DNA of 64,000 nucleotides from Nitzschia sp. DOCU1 (taxonomy: Eukaryota > Bacillariophyta > Bacillariophyceae > Bacillariales > Bacillariaceae): positions 868,001 through 932,000 of the forward strand of contig OX595999.1 in assembly GCA_951394045.1 (NCBI GenBank). Direction: 5' to 3'. Every line of letters begins with the position of its first letter. Within the stretch, counting starts at the first letter, position 1. Positions 33,101 through 42,082 of this stretch are shown one piece after another. The notes beneath the pieces were generated by a model. The model was given only the letters and a program-made list of their open reading frames with translations, did no database searches and was not told the origin of the DNA. The translations under genes and the position numbers were made by a program.

Positions 33101-34372
33101 GTAAGCTTCGTCCTTGTTGATTGGTGCCTTCTGCCTCCACTGACGCTTTGTTGCTTTACCGAACATGCAGGCTGCACATACGGGAACGCGACATTTGGCC
33201 AGTCGCCTTGGGATGATGGAGTATCGCGCCATGATCTGTAGTTTCCGAAAGGATACATGGGCGAAGCGCAGATGGTAAGTCAGTAATTCGGTCTCGAGCT
33301 TCCTTTCCTCTCTCTCAACCTCTGTTTCATCCACTATCCTCGCAGGATTGGCAGGTGGAGCAGGCGTTGGTCCGAGTAAGTTTTCTGTGTCGTCGCGTAT
33401 GTTGTTGTTAACGTCGTCGCTAACATTATCGTTGCCTATATTCGAGAAATCCGCAGGATCGTCATCTTCATCGTCGGAGATAACCTGTGCATCGAATGCC
33501 AGGACGTCGTCGCCGTCATCGTCGAATCCTGCCTCCGCACAAAACGCCGCAAACTTGGAGTATCCGGGGGCGGTCCGACACGTCGCCACGTTGGTGACCG
33601 GATCGAGTGGGATCGTTTTGGTGAAGTCTTTGGAGCTGAGGATGACGCGGTCGTGTGTGGTTGTCGATTGGGCTGGGCCGCGATGTTGTCTTTTCATTTG
33701 TTGGGCCCAATGTTGTGGGCTGAAGAGGCGTATTCCGCATCCAGGTACGTAGTAGGAATCGTGCAGAGTGAAGTCGTGCACGTCGCCGCCGTCGGCTTCT
33801 AACCTTACTTTTGCTGTTCCTGTTGACACATTCGTGGCCTTGGCTCCCATGAACCCGTTCACGATCCGATTTGTTGGCTGTAGTTCACCGGGGAAGTCCT
33901 CGATGAACCCCGATAGGTAAGCCGTCGCGCGATTGTCGATCCCAAGGGTTGTCGAGTCTGTATCGATCACTGCTAACCGTTCTCCTTTGTTCGTCATCGT
34001 CTCCATTGCCAATAGGACTTGCCAGACTTGTAGTGTTCGCGGCGCTGCAAAGTTGATGCTGCCGCAGACGTGACATTGTAGCGGCATGTCGTTGCGTCGG
34101 TACTTGCTGGCGATGTCCCGTCGTCGCCTCACTTCCTTGTTTTGTTGACTGTGCTTCATTCGCAGCCTAAAACTAGTCCAAATCGCGATTTTCCAGGCTC
34201 GTAGATATGCTAAATAGCGAGTTAACTTAGCCCGAAAGCGTTGCTTCTTAGGATAGTAGTAGTAGCAGCTGTCGGCATAGACCGTCACCCATATGTAGAT
34301 TATCAAGTACGCCAGGCCAATGTATGTCCATACGGCCAGGGTATCTTGTAACCTCGTCGGCAGATTGAGGAA
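30158..34372 (-). CDS. pol: copia 2 Pol (in frame after the gag TGA)
   Basis: 1404 codons in the gag frame directly after its TGA, with no further stop and no early ATG. It begins with a hydrophobic stretch (TLAVWTYIGLAYLIIYIWV). The protease region reads GIDNRATAYLSG, where copia proteases normally have DSG or DTG. The integrase has an HHCC finger (HLRFAHVS...CAACMFGKA) and VVSVDQMK, HADNGIF, HHQNGQAEAR for D, D, E. The reverse transcriptase has VQLDYVLAYPHA and YTDDSILAG, and RNase H has FVDADFAG, SSCESEI and EDNMGAIEIA. All domains after the protease look intact. Confidence 0.9.
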   Translation of the reverse strand, partial: FLNLPTRLQDTLAVWTYIGLAYLIIYIWVTVYADSCYYYYPKKQRFRAKLTRYLAYLRAWKIAIWTSFRLRMKHSQQNKEVRRRRDIASKYRRNDMPLQCHVCGSINFAAPRTLQVWQVLLAMETMTNKGERLAVIDTDSTTLGIDNRATAYLSGFIEDFPGELQPTNRIVNGFMGAKATNVSTGTAKVRLEADGGDVHDFTLHDSYYVPGCGIRLFSPQHWAQQMKRQHRGPAQSTTTHDRVILSSKDFTKTIPLDPVTNVATCRTAPGYSKFAAFCAEAGFDDDGDDVLAFDAQVISDDEDDDPADFSNIGNDNVSDDVNNNIRDDTENLLGPTPAPPANPARIVDETEVEREERKLETELLTYHLRFAHVSFRKLQIMARYSIIPRRLAKCRVPVCAACMFGKATKRQWRQKAPINKDEAYLPTKPGEVVSVDQMKSPTPGFIAQMTGILTTKRYVYATVYVDSYSSFGYVYLQKTASADETIEGKHAFERLCQQNGFRVQHYHADNGIFKANKWVLDCHKCEQGLSFAGVNAHHQNGQAEARIRRLQELTRTQLTYAKRQWPQEISANLWPYALRIANDANNATPNLADKPDYRSPAELFYSTKVSTNAKRWQHFGCPVYVLDRNLQQNKPLHKWVSRARVGVYLGRSPHHSRSIALVLDIKTGLVSPQFHIKMDTMFDTIAQLYQSVESASTQQSLWQIKAGFVQQSQANVTAPKQGNATTTASKRKQVTTQNSQTREGTQVPEGAYVAPPEPRTVDMSPKTDRDSGSPTVTEGNTPGNGKQQPSTQQHQSPRMQSESGTATRRSQRRVQPAQRLIEAMTAELTTQSDVPGEVFSFQAMFPSDGRSINEDLNPLYAYKANADPDTLYLHEAQRESDWEQFGEAMELEIKQQVDMGVYTIMLLTDIPTGTTVLPAVWQLRRKRDIRTGAIKKYKARCNIDGSRMRHGEHYDQTYAPVAGWPSIRLLLALVLLFNWRTVQLDYVLAYPHAPADRDLYMKLPKGFTLDGVDDPSKYCLRVNRNLYGGKSASRIWYQYLRKRLIDKCHFVVSKHDECVFYKGNMIYVLYTDDSILAGPDQAEIERTIQEMRDANLNITIEGDLTDFLGVNIDRKEDGTIHLTQPKLIEQVISDLRMQYDNVRTKDIPMASSRLLSRHLSSTPHDDSFHYRSVIGKLNYVERGSRPDIAYAVHQCARFSIDPKKEHGDAIRWITRYLLGTRDKGIIFKADPSKGLEVFVDADFAGNWDKELAGFDKDTARSRHGYIICYAGVPVTWKSQLQQEIALSSCESEITGLSYALREAIPIIELLREMQGLGFNVHFDKAHITCNVYEDNMGAIEIARTPKARPRTKHINNRLFHFYDYVERGDIEIHHIRSEDQPADILTKALSEDLFVKHRQVIMGW

Positions 34373-34375
34373 TCA
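34373..34375 (-). other. in-frame TGA between copia 2 gag and pol
   Basis: GAG GAG TGA TTC CTC. This is the only stop in a frame open from the Gag ATG to the Pol terminus. Either Pol is made by UGA read-through or this copy carries a nonsense mutation. Confidence 0.6.
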
Positions 34376-35731
34376 CTCCTCAGTTTCTTCGGCGATATCG
34401 GCGAGAGCAGTCATTGCTTTTGCAAACTTCGACTCTTGTTTAGTCGTTGTAGTCGGCGTTGCTGGTTTCGAAGTTGTCGCGTTGCCTCCATCCTTTCCCT
34501 TTCCCAATCCTTTCTTCTCGCACTTGTCGGTCGAATGGCGGCACCACTTTTGATGATTGGCGCAGAACCACCATTGCTTGCCATCGACTGTCTTGTTTGT
34601 GGGTTCCCCAGCTTTGGGTTTGACGGACACCCACGCAGGCATGTCGGACTTCTTCTTCTTGTTGTTGCCTTTGGCCTTGCCGGCTTTGTTGTCATTGCTT
34701 TCAGTCGTTCTAGACTTGCCGGCAGTTCTCTGTTGACCTTGGAGTCGTTTCAGAGTGGCCTCGAGCACCATAATCTTTTCTTCTTCCGAAGATGGTGCGT
34801 TCCACTGGTTCTTTTCGACTAGCACCTCGTACTTGTTTTTGGCCAATGCCATGAGAGTGCTTGGAGTGATCGCCGTGGTTCCATCCTCGTATTCCTCTTC
34901 TTTCTTCTCGATGTAGGCAATGAATCGTTTGTCGCTTGCGGCGTGATAGCCTTTGAACAAATTTACCAAAAGGTCGTTTGTGATCTCGCCTCGCGCGGCT
35001 AAAGCATCCACAAGTCCTTTTACGTACAGATTCAGCTTGCCTATGTCGTTGCCTATGGTAGGTAGGTAGGTATCCAGAGAGGAGAGTTGAGTCCTGATGT
35101 GTGCGGTTGTTGCGTTCGTGTCGATGCTTGATTCCCGTATGACCACTTTGAGTAGGAGAATTCCCACGCCCTTGTTGCTGACAGTGTACTCGTCCTTGTA
35201 TGCTGCTATCTTGTTGCGACCCGATGCATTTAAGCTGTTCATGATGCAGTTGTACGCTTGCACGGAGTCTTGAGCAGCTCGATTCTGAGCGTTGACGTAG
35301 ACTTGTGCACACTGATGCAGGTAGTCGAGGGTGTACTCTCCGTAGTGATTGAGGAAATTGGATGCTGGTCCGATTGGATTGTTGGGATCTTCAGGGATTG
35401 CTAGGAAGGAGTCGTCCCATCCGTTGATAGCTGCTCGTCCGCCTTTCCTGTTGAGGAAATCCTTCATTCGTTCGGGAGAGCAGTCGAAGCCTTCTTCGTC
35501 GGATGAGTACATTGAGGAAGTTGCGGATGACCAAATCTTCATTCCCTCGGATGTCGTGTAGTCAAGCACATTCGCATGTGCGAGAGCTGGCGTGAGTGCA
35601 AACGTTGGCGCAGCGATGTTTTGCTGAGCTGGCGGCCCCGCTGGGGGGACCGCTGGTGGCACGACCGGAGGCGGTACTATCGGTGGTATCATTGGTGGAA
35701 CCACTGGAGGAACCTGAAGGTTGGCGGCCAT
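34373..35731 (-). CDS. gag: copia 2 Gag
   Basis: 452 aa, ATG at 35731. The N-terminus is a proline-rich repeat (VPP, IPP, VPPP). A helical Gag core follows (about 60-330). Near the C-terminus a Lys-rich basic stretch (KGNNKKKKSD) precedes a Cys/His cluster, WWFCANHQKWCRHSTDKC, similar in layout to the second cluster in copia 1 Gag. It ends in an acidic tail and TGA. Confidence 0.88.
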   Translation of the reverse strand: MAANLQVPPVVPPMIPPIVPPPVVPPAVPPAGPPAQQNIAAPTFALTPALAHANVLDYTTSEGMKIWSSATSSMYSSDEEGFDCSPERMKDFLNRKGGRAAINGWDDSFLAIPEDPNNPIGPASNFLNHYGEYTLDYLHQCAQVYVNAQNRAAQDSVQAYNCIMNSLNASGRNKIAAYKDEYTVSNKGVGILLLKVVIRESSIDTNATTAHIRTQLSSLDTYLPTIGNDIGKLNLYVKGLVDALAARGEITNDLLVNLFKGYHAASDKRFIAYIEKKEEEYEDGTTAITPSTLMALAKNKYEVLVEKNQWNAPSSEEEKIMVLEATLKRLQGQQRTAGKSRTTESNDNKAGKAKGNNKKKKSDMPAWVSVKPKAGEPTNKTVDGKQWWFCANHQKWCRHSTDKCEKKGLGKGKDGGNATTSKPATPTTTTKQESKFAKAMTALADIAEETEE

Positions 35732-35787
35732 TGTAGCTGATGATTAACTGTTGAAGAACTTGTATGTCTCTTATGCGCAGAGGAAGC

Positions 35788-36100
35788 GTGTTGAAATCTA
35801 CGATGACCGGTACTGGCTAATCGTAAAAAGAGCTCAAATAACTTGTGGTTGTGTTGCAGTGTGTTGATTCTGAAACTTATGAGCACTAACAGTGCGTAAA
35901 CTAAATGTATGCTGTCGAGATAGACAGCTGATGTACTCTGATTTGTATCGTACTTAGTGCCATCTCCATGCCTTCTCCTCGTTGGAGTCAGCACGTGGCT
36001 GTTCGGGAGTGAACGTTGCACTTCCCTATACGATTGCGTCATCACGCTGATGACGTCGTGAAGAGCGATCCTTGACCACCAGATTTACCGTATTTGAACA
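35788..36100 (-). repeat. 5' LTR of copia 2
   Basis: 313 bp, the upstream LTR in element orientation, so it drives transcription toward lower coordinates. It carries the same TGACG inverted repeat as the other LTR (36037-36055). The sequence just inside (GCTTCCTCTGCGCATAAG on the minus strand) is the probable primer-binding region. Confidence 0.9.
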
Positions 36101-36105
36101 GTACA

Positions 36106-36759
36106 GGTACGATACGATATACCTGGTATAGCTGTATGGTAGTAGTTTAAAGGCTCCTTGCAGTAGTTGCTATTTCTACCCGAAGTAGCTACAATACTAG
36201 CTACCTAGTTGAAGACTCATGGCGGCAGTCGAAGTAAAGCCTTCGAGGCAAGATCAGAATCGGCGGGGGAGCGGACGAGATGTAACTGCCGGTTACAGTC
36301 ATTGACTTCTGCTTCTTTTCTGGTAGATCTCTCGCACTGGTCGCCGACAAATTGTTTCCTTGTCCGACGTAGCCCGGTAATGAAGAACTACAGCAACGGG
36401 AGATGCAACCTCATTCACCCAAGATCACTACGCGTACTCCGTGCTCGTCGTCAGATACTCGAAAGTTGAAATGAGCATAAAAGGGAGTCAATCGGGGGTG
36501 CTGTTTATTTTACTTTCCCGCGCAGAAGTAGCAACTCGTACAAAGTCGTGCTGTGCGTGAAAGGATGTTGTGCTAACAGGAAGGCCAACGCAGCGAGCGT
36601 CTGTTGCTGCTCGATTCGTTGACAACTCCAAGATCGTGCGACCTTGGAGGGTGGTGTCCATTAAACCAAGTCACTGCAAGTGACTTGGTTTGATGGTGAC
36701 CATTTGTGGGATCCGTTTCTCCACTCCGACATCATCAAATACACCCGTACTCGCCTAGC
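36106..36759. other. intergenic, importin-beta 3' flank
   Basis: About 650 nt between copia 2 and the importin-beta stop codon. No gene is supported. It contains two adjacent hairpin-forming sequences (36626-36649 and 36652-36702) just downstream of the importin-beta stop. Confidence 0.45.
36652..36702. other. strong hairpin in the importin-beta 3' region
   Basis: A perfect 13-bp inverted repeat AAACCAAGTCACT/AGTGACTTGGTTT (36663-36675 and 36679-36691) with a 3-nt loop. It extends outward with mismatches to about 24 bp per arm. It lies 60-110 nt downstream of the importin-beta stop, so it may be a 3' UTR structure. Confidence 0.6.
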
Positions 36760-39552
36760 TTAGCCCTGGCAGGCTTGAGATACAACTTGACTCGCCCAGG
36801 ACGACATCTCCGCCATGGAAGGGTCGCCCGAGGCCATTCCATCGCTTAGTAACTTGGCGACAAATTGCTTGTTGATCTGGTCTCGTATTTGAGGTCCCAT
36901 GGCTTGCGCCAGGTCCCCGACCAGACCAATCGCTTTGCTCAAGACAAAATCATCGCGATCGGGGTCATTCGCTAGTCCCTCCAAGAATTGAAGGATATTG
37001 GGAACGTATTGCATGAATTGATTCAAAATGTTACCATCTCGAAGCCCTTGAACAATTCCGACGTAAGCCTCCAGAATGCTTTCTCGGAGAAGGTTGAAGT
37101 ACTCAATCAATTCTTCGTCATTTTCGTTTACTCGGGCGCTGGAAGCCTGCAAAAGTAGCATCATTGAAAATTGTAGGTATGGCTGATAGGCAGCACCAAT
37201 AGCCATTGCAATATCGCCGAAACAAGAAAGTACAGGAGGTTTGACGGATCTATGTATCGAAGAATCTCTTAAAGATTCGATGAGTGCGTTCATGATTTCG
37301 TCGCAATAAGGCTGAATTTGGGATTCAATGTTTCTGCTAATGTCCCCAACAGTTCCCACAGCAACGATGCACACCTGATAGGCCTGAAAGTTGCGCAAAC
37401 CTTGGATCAAGAACGGCTGCAAGGCACTCATATATTTCTGGGTAAAGGAGCATGACAAACGTTAGGCTCGAAAGAAGCAAAGCGAGATAGAATTATCGGA
37501 GGATAAACTTACCGTAAAGTCAGCTTCGAGTACGTCCGAAATCGCGGAAATGGCAGAGAAACATTCCTCGTGACAGTTTGCGTTCTTCACCTGCAAGACG
37601 CGCAACAGCTGCTGCATTACTGTGTCGGTATGAGGGGCCACAGTGGCCTTGTCAAGCTTCCGGTACAGTGCTTGGAATACTGCGCACAGCAAACCTTGTG
37701 TTTGCTCCTTCTTCAGTATATCACTCGAATCGAAATCCGACATTGCGAAGGTGGCCTCAAATCGTTGAATAAAAGCCGGCAGCAGCTGCGAGAGCATCGG
37801 AATAACGTCGTTTGCGGAATTCGAAATTAGAACAGAGATGGCCTCCATTGCCGCAACTCTCAAATTTGCCTCGTCGGCGTCTGGGCGGTCGCAGACTCGC
37901 AAAAGCGTTTCTAGAAGTACCTGCATGTGTCGCGACAGAGAATTCGATTCTTGTTGCTGGCTTGCTTCCTCAGAGAACGCGCTCGCAAGATTGTACAGGG
38001 CAGAGCACGCTTGGCTCGCTACCTTTGGAGACCCCTCGCCACACTTGGCGATCAACGCGTTGAGCAAGGTAGGGAAAATGTCGGTAGGGATGAAACGAAT
38101 GTGTAGAAGACAGATTCTTGAAATGCAATGAGCGGCTGTGTCGCGAACCATGACATGGGGATCATTAAGTAGGCTGAGCAAAACTGGCACAGATTGTGAC
38201 ACGGCCCCACCGATGGTCTCTTCCTTCGGTCCATCAAGCATACTGATGAAAGCCATCATCGCCGCATCACGCAGCCGCCAGTTCTCATTCTGGATATTCT
38301 GCTGAACAAAGGGCATGATCACAGCAACGACAGCATCTTCGACAGTCTGACTTATGCACGTAAGGCAAATGTAGCCTGCCATGTGCAAGTTAAAAGTGTC
38401 TTCATCGGCGTCTTCATCCTGCTTCGTAAGGGTCTCGAGCAAGATGGGAGCAAGGTGAACTAAGGCCGCTGATACGTAACGCATACACTGTCGCTGAACT
38501 GGCAAGCCACGTTCGGTAAGATCTGCTGCTTCGTCGATAAGATCTTGTTCAACCTCGCAGAGTGAGGACCAGAATTCGATTGCAGCCTTGGCAACTTCCT
38601 CTTTATCATTTCGTATACTGTCGGTCGTCAATTCATACAAGGTTGTCATGTAATCTTGGAGTTTATCGTAGTAAGAAACTGCGATTTGAACCACACATTC
38701 ATATGCAGCTGCGCGGACGAGCACGTCCTGGCATCTGGTAGCTTCACAAATGTTCGTCATGATTGCATCCCGTTCCGGCTTTCTTTCCATGTTCTTGTGT
38801 GCAAAGACTAGAGAGTTTTTGAGGGCGGTAGTGGCCGCCAGTCGAACCTTGTCAGGACGTGACGCTTGGATACCGTCAACGACCGCGTTGAGCATCGAAT
38901 CTGTAGTCTGCTCACTAATTTCCGGCCCGTCCAGCATCGCAACACGTTCGCAAGTGTAACCTAGACACTCCAGGGAGGCGATGCGAATAGTGTCGGAGCT
39001 CTGGGGGGACTGAATGTTCTCCAAGAGCGACGGGAGAAATGACGGCCACTGGTTGTACGGAATCTCAATAGCCGCGATCTCAGCAGCGGCTTGAGCCGCC
39101 ACACGAGACGCCACCTGCTCGGGACTGCGAATCGCTATCAAAAGGGGCTGCTTGACCGCCTCCCGGATACCGCCGTCCAGCGCCATCCATCTCTGAATGC
39201 GGTCCTTCTGCAAAGTGTCGTCCTTGGCAACCAAAGAATTCTTGATCAACAATCCCGCCAGCTGTCGCACTGGGAGTGGCCGTCCTTCGGTGGAAATCTC
39301 GGTAGCCAAAGCCGCCATGTACTTTGGAAAGTCACGCTCTTCAAACTCATGGATTGTCTGCTCGGCATGTTTATCCGCTACAGTAGAAAGAAGACAGGTG
39401 AGCAACAATGCCGAGAACGATCGTCGCAGGCAGAGCACTGTTTGTCCATCGCCCGGTGGACATTCCCAGGTCGACGGTAGCATTGCTCAGGCTGTTTGTG
39501 ACAACGTACCTTGCATCGCACATGAGTGCAGAAGTGATGTGAAGTCAGACAT
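36760..39552 (-). CDS. KPNB1: importin subunit beta-1 (three exons)
   Basis: Nuclear import receptor made of HEAT repeats; it carries importin-alpha cargo complexes through the pore and releases them on RanGTP. Exons 39552-39510, 39377-37513 and 37437-36760 (introns of 132 and 75 nt) give 861 aa, the usual length. The short first exon encodes MSDFTSLLHSCAMQ, and joining gives ADKHAEQTIHEFEERDFPKYM, the expected first HEAT repeat. This start was chosen because the large exon alone lacks that helix. Diagnostic blocks include ECLGYTCE, the acidic loop TKQDEDADEDTFNLHMAGYICL, ENWRLRDAAMMAF, and KYMSALQPFLIQGLRNFQAY with AVGTVGDISR across the second splice junction. Confidence 0.95.
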
Positions 39553-40081
39553 GGTTGCTTCTCTAATTCGGACTAAACAGGAAACGGGAAATGGACCCAC
39601 ACAGAGGTCTCACGATCTTGCCATAGAGATCTCAACAATAATTCAAGATGGTCTTTTTTGTGGACGCAAATGCTGCCAGGGCTTTCTTTTGCTTTCCTGC
39701 GGCCGAGGGCTGGCATGCAGGCGACGGCTACGTAGGTTTTGCGTGTGCCGTGACCACCACGCCGGCTTGCTTTGTCCCGAAATCCTGCGCGTCAAAATGT
39801 GCGTGACCGACGACGGTAGACTCCATTTTGGGGGTAAAGTATATCCAAAATCTTCATTCTAAATAAAGTGATTGATGATTCATTCGGTAACGGTCACCAC
39901 GCCCGCCGGCCCCAAAACACTGTTGGACTCATGCGACTCAGGAACCAATGTCATCACTCTTTTCGTTCCATCCAAGATGATCATTACATGCATCACCACA
40001 AAGATTGTATGAATACAGGTGATAGTATATATCTCAGTAGCTTCTAAAGCAACGTTAGCTGATTTTCTTGGGAACCGCAAA
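39553..40081. other. divergent promoter region
   Basis: About 530 nt between divergent starts of importin-beta and the proteasome-alpha-like gene. No coding sequence is supported. It presumably holds both promoters. Confidence 0.45.
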
Positions 40082-41026
40082 ATGTCCCTCAAAACGTTTA
40101 GGAAGTACCTTCTTGCGGATCTGTTTCTATCAACGCTTTTGTTCGTCTGCCTGAATGGTAAGATGTTTCCCCGAGTTTTGGGCGAAGAAATGATGTCTGC
40201 ATACACATCTATGCGGGCCTTGGATAAATTCGGAAACTCGGTCCAACTTAGGCACGCGAGAGAGGCGGCGATACGACATGGAAGGCTTATTGTGGCCGCA
40301 AAATTGAGGGATGTGGCCGTTCCTGCCGAAATCATCGTAGTGTCATTTGGCAGCCGAAAACTGGTTCACAGTCTCGCACTCCCATTCGCATCCGCCGCGG
40401 ACGACAAATCTGGAACAGTCGCCATGTGTTGCACTGGAGTCAAAAGTGACGCTGAATGGTTGACTCGCCACATTCAAAACTTGGCTGCACGTGTCTGGTG
40501 CCGATACGATCAAACTTCGATGGCCACCACGGCTTTGGCATACTCCATTGCGCGGTTGTTGGGTAGCTACGAAGGAAACGATATTGACGAGGAGTGGCAG
40601 TCGACAATTCAAGGGATTCATATGAAAAGCTCTTTGAATAACCAAGGCTTGGATTCGTCTCTTTCCCGTCCTCTGGGTGTCCAGGCGTTGGTTCTATCCA
40701 CGAGAAAGGGAGACAAAGATACAGATTTACTCCTCGTAGAACCCACCGGCAGGGTTTTTACGGCAGAAAGAACCAAGTACATGTCGTTCGTGGCCATTGG
40801 AAAACAATCAGAGGAAGTAGGCGAGAGGCTTTTACGAGCAACAATGGAAAATTCAGCGGAACTTGAGAAGTGTCTTGTGAACGAAATATTGGAAGCGCTA
40901 TCTCCTTCAAAGAATGAAATCACGGAGCTGATAGTAGAAACCCTACGGTCAAACCCGTTGATTGAACGAAAAACCCTCGTCTGCAAGAACGGGAAAGTTC
41001 TGTCAAGCTCTCCATTGTCAACGTAG
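40082..41026 (+). CDS. divergent proteasome alpha-like protein with signal-type N-terminus
   Basis: 314 aa from the ATG at 40082. Residues about 1-26 (MSLKTFRKYLLADLFLSTLL then FVCLNG) have a basic start and hydrophobic core like a signal peptide or anchor. The rest follows the 20S proteasome alpha fold. FGNSVQLRHAREAAIRHGR matches the N-terminal H0 region (FSPDGRL.QVEYA.EAV..G). The segment CCTGVKSDAEWLTRHIQNLAARVWCRYDQ matches the CxG..sDa helix. RPLGVQALVLS, then LLLVEPTGRVFTAERTKYMSFVAIGKQSEEV, matches the later strands. A canonical cytosolic alpha subunit has no such leader. Possible locations are ER lumen or the periplastidic compartment of a secondary plastid; no Phe follows an obvious cleavage site, so the latter is uncertain. 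Confidence 0.7.
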   Translation: MSLKTFRKYLLADLFLSTLLFVCLNGKMFPRVLGEEMMSAYTSMRALDKFGNSVQLRHAREAAIRHGRLIVAAKLRDVAVPAEIIVVSFGSRKLVHSLALPFASAADDKSGTVAMCCTGVKSDAEWLTRHIQNLAARVWCRYDQTSMATTALAYSIARLLGSYEGNDIDEEWQSTIQGIHMKSSLNNQGLDSSLSRPLGVQALVLSTRKGDKDTDLLLVEPTGRVFTAERTKYMSFVAIGKQSEEVGERLLRATMENSAELEKCLVNEILEALSPSKNEITELIVETLRSNPLIERKTLVCKNGKVLSSSPLST

Positions 41027-41165
41027 CGAGAAACCTGAGCTCCACCCAATTCCAGGTTAACGAAAAGTTGAAACAACAATGCCTTATATATATGTAGTGC
41101 GAAGTAATTTGGTCCAGTGATCTGTCCATTTAAATCGGGGTGGACAAAGTATTTCTGGAAGATGT

Positions 41166-42082
41166 TTACCACCTGGCAACACGTTTCTCCTTCTTTACAA
41201 AATTCCAGTTTCCTCCAATCGGAACCGGCAAGTCCCTTTCCTTGTACCAATTAAAGAGCGCCTCCTCGTCTTGCTTCCAAACGGGCTCCGGGAGCTAGCA
41301 GAATTAGAGAGTCGAATTACTTGTGAGAACAGAATCTGGCTACATCTCATCCCGCATATTTCAATTTTCATACTTACGTGATCAGGCATGTGCTTGTCCA
41401 ACTCCTTTTGAATTTCAGCATTAGTAACAGCCATCACAGCACGCAGGCCGGTGGGGTCAAAGTTCGAGGGACCAGTAGCAAAGCGAAGGCCATTCCCAGG
41501 AGAAGATTTAGGACCGGCGGCCAACTTCTCTTTTGCTGCTTGAACTTCAGGGTCGTTCGGATCCTGCATGTCCAACTTCAGTTGCGCGATTTCGGGATGC
41601 GGAAACTCGGGGTCGATGTAGCGGCGACGAGTGTCTCGTTTGAAGTACCCAGAATCATACGGATCGTCATTCAAGTCGTGCAAGGGAATGTCGACAGCGG
41701 GTTGCGATCCAGGAGATACCTCTCGGAAACCTGCCTCTTGACCATCGGCCGAGACGGGAATCTTGACCGTGCCAGGGGGCATCTGCTGCAGATTGTACGG
41801 ATCCTCCGGCCAGAAATAGAAGGTGTTGCGCCAAGTACTGTACATTTCCGGTGTCATCTTCTCCTTCAAGAAGCGATTGACCCAACCTTTCCAGGGCATC
41901 ATAGTGGTCGTGGTCGATTGACGAGCTGGGATCATGTGCGGAGCTTCTTCCTTGTTAACTGCCCGAGGAGGCTTTACTTCCCGTGTGGGCTGAATGGAAG
42001 CTGCCGCCTGGAAGGGTGTCTTGGAAGATCTCACAACTCGAGAGGCAACTGCCTCGCCAGCTTTCTTAAAGGTCACGGTCAT
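41166..42082 (-). CDS. probable mitochondrial protein of unknown family (two exons)
   Basis: Exons 42082-41378 and 41294-41166 join in phase 0 over an 83-nt intron (GTAAGT...TGCTAG), giving 277 aa. The first ATG in the open frame is at 42082. The N-terminus (MTVTFKKAGEAVASRVVRSS) is basic and Ser/Ala-rich, typical of a mitochondrial presequence. Conserved-looking blocks are MPWKGWVNRFLKEKMTPEMY, WRNTFYFWPEDPYNLQQMP and, after splicing, a tail with EALFNWYKERDLPVPIGGNW. The aromatic-rich, acidic-basic alternation resembles accessory respiratory-complex subunits, but I cannot name one. Confidence 0.7.

Larger units (their letters stand above)
29815..36100 (-). mobile_element. Ty1/copia retrotransposon 2, full length
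   Basis: 6.29-kb element in minus orientation with 313-bp LTRs (29815-30127 and 35788-36100) and a 5-bp target duplication GTACA (29810-29814 and 36101-36105). Gag and Pol lie in one frame separated by a single TGA. The LTRs appear identical, so insertion was recent. It is a different family from copia 1, judging by proteins, LTRs and recoding signal. It lies tail to tail with copia 1, 48 bp apart. Confidence 0.93.

Noticed and set aside
34306..34375. A variant genetic code in which TGA is sense.
   Set aside because: Each element has only one TGA at a domain border, and several element ORFs end at TGA. Host genes in the window show no internal in-frame TGA in the spliced models.
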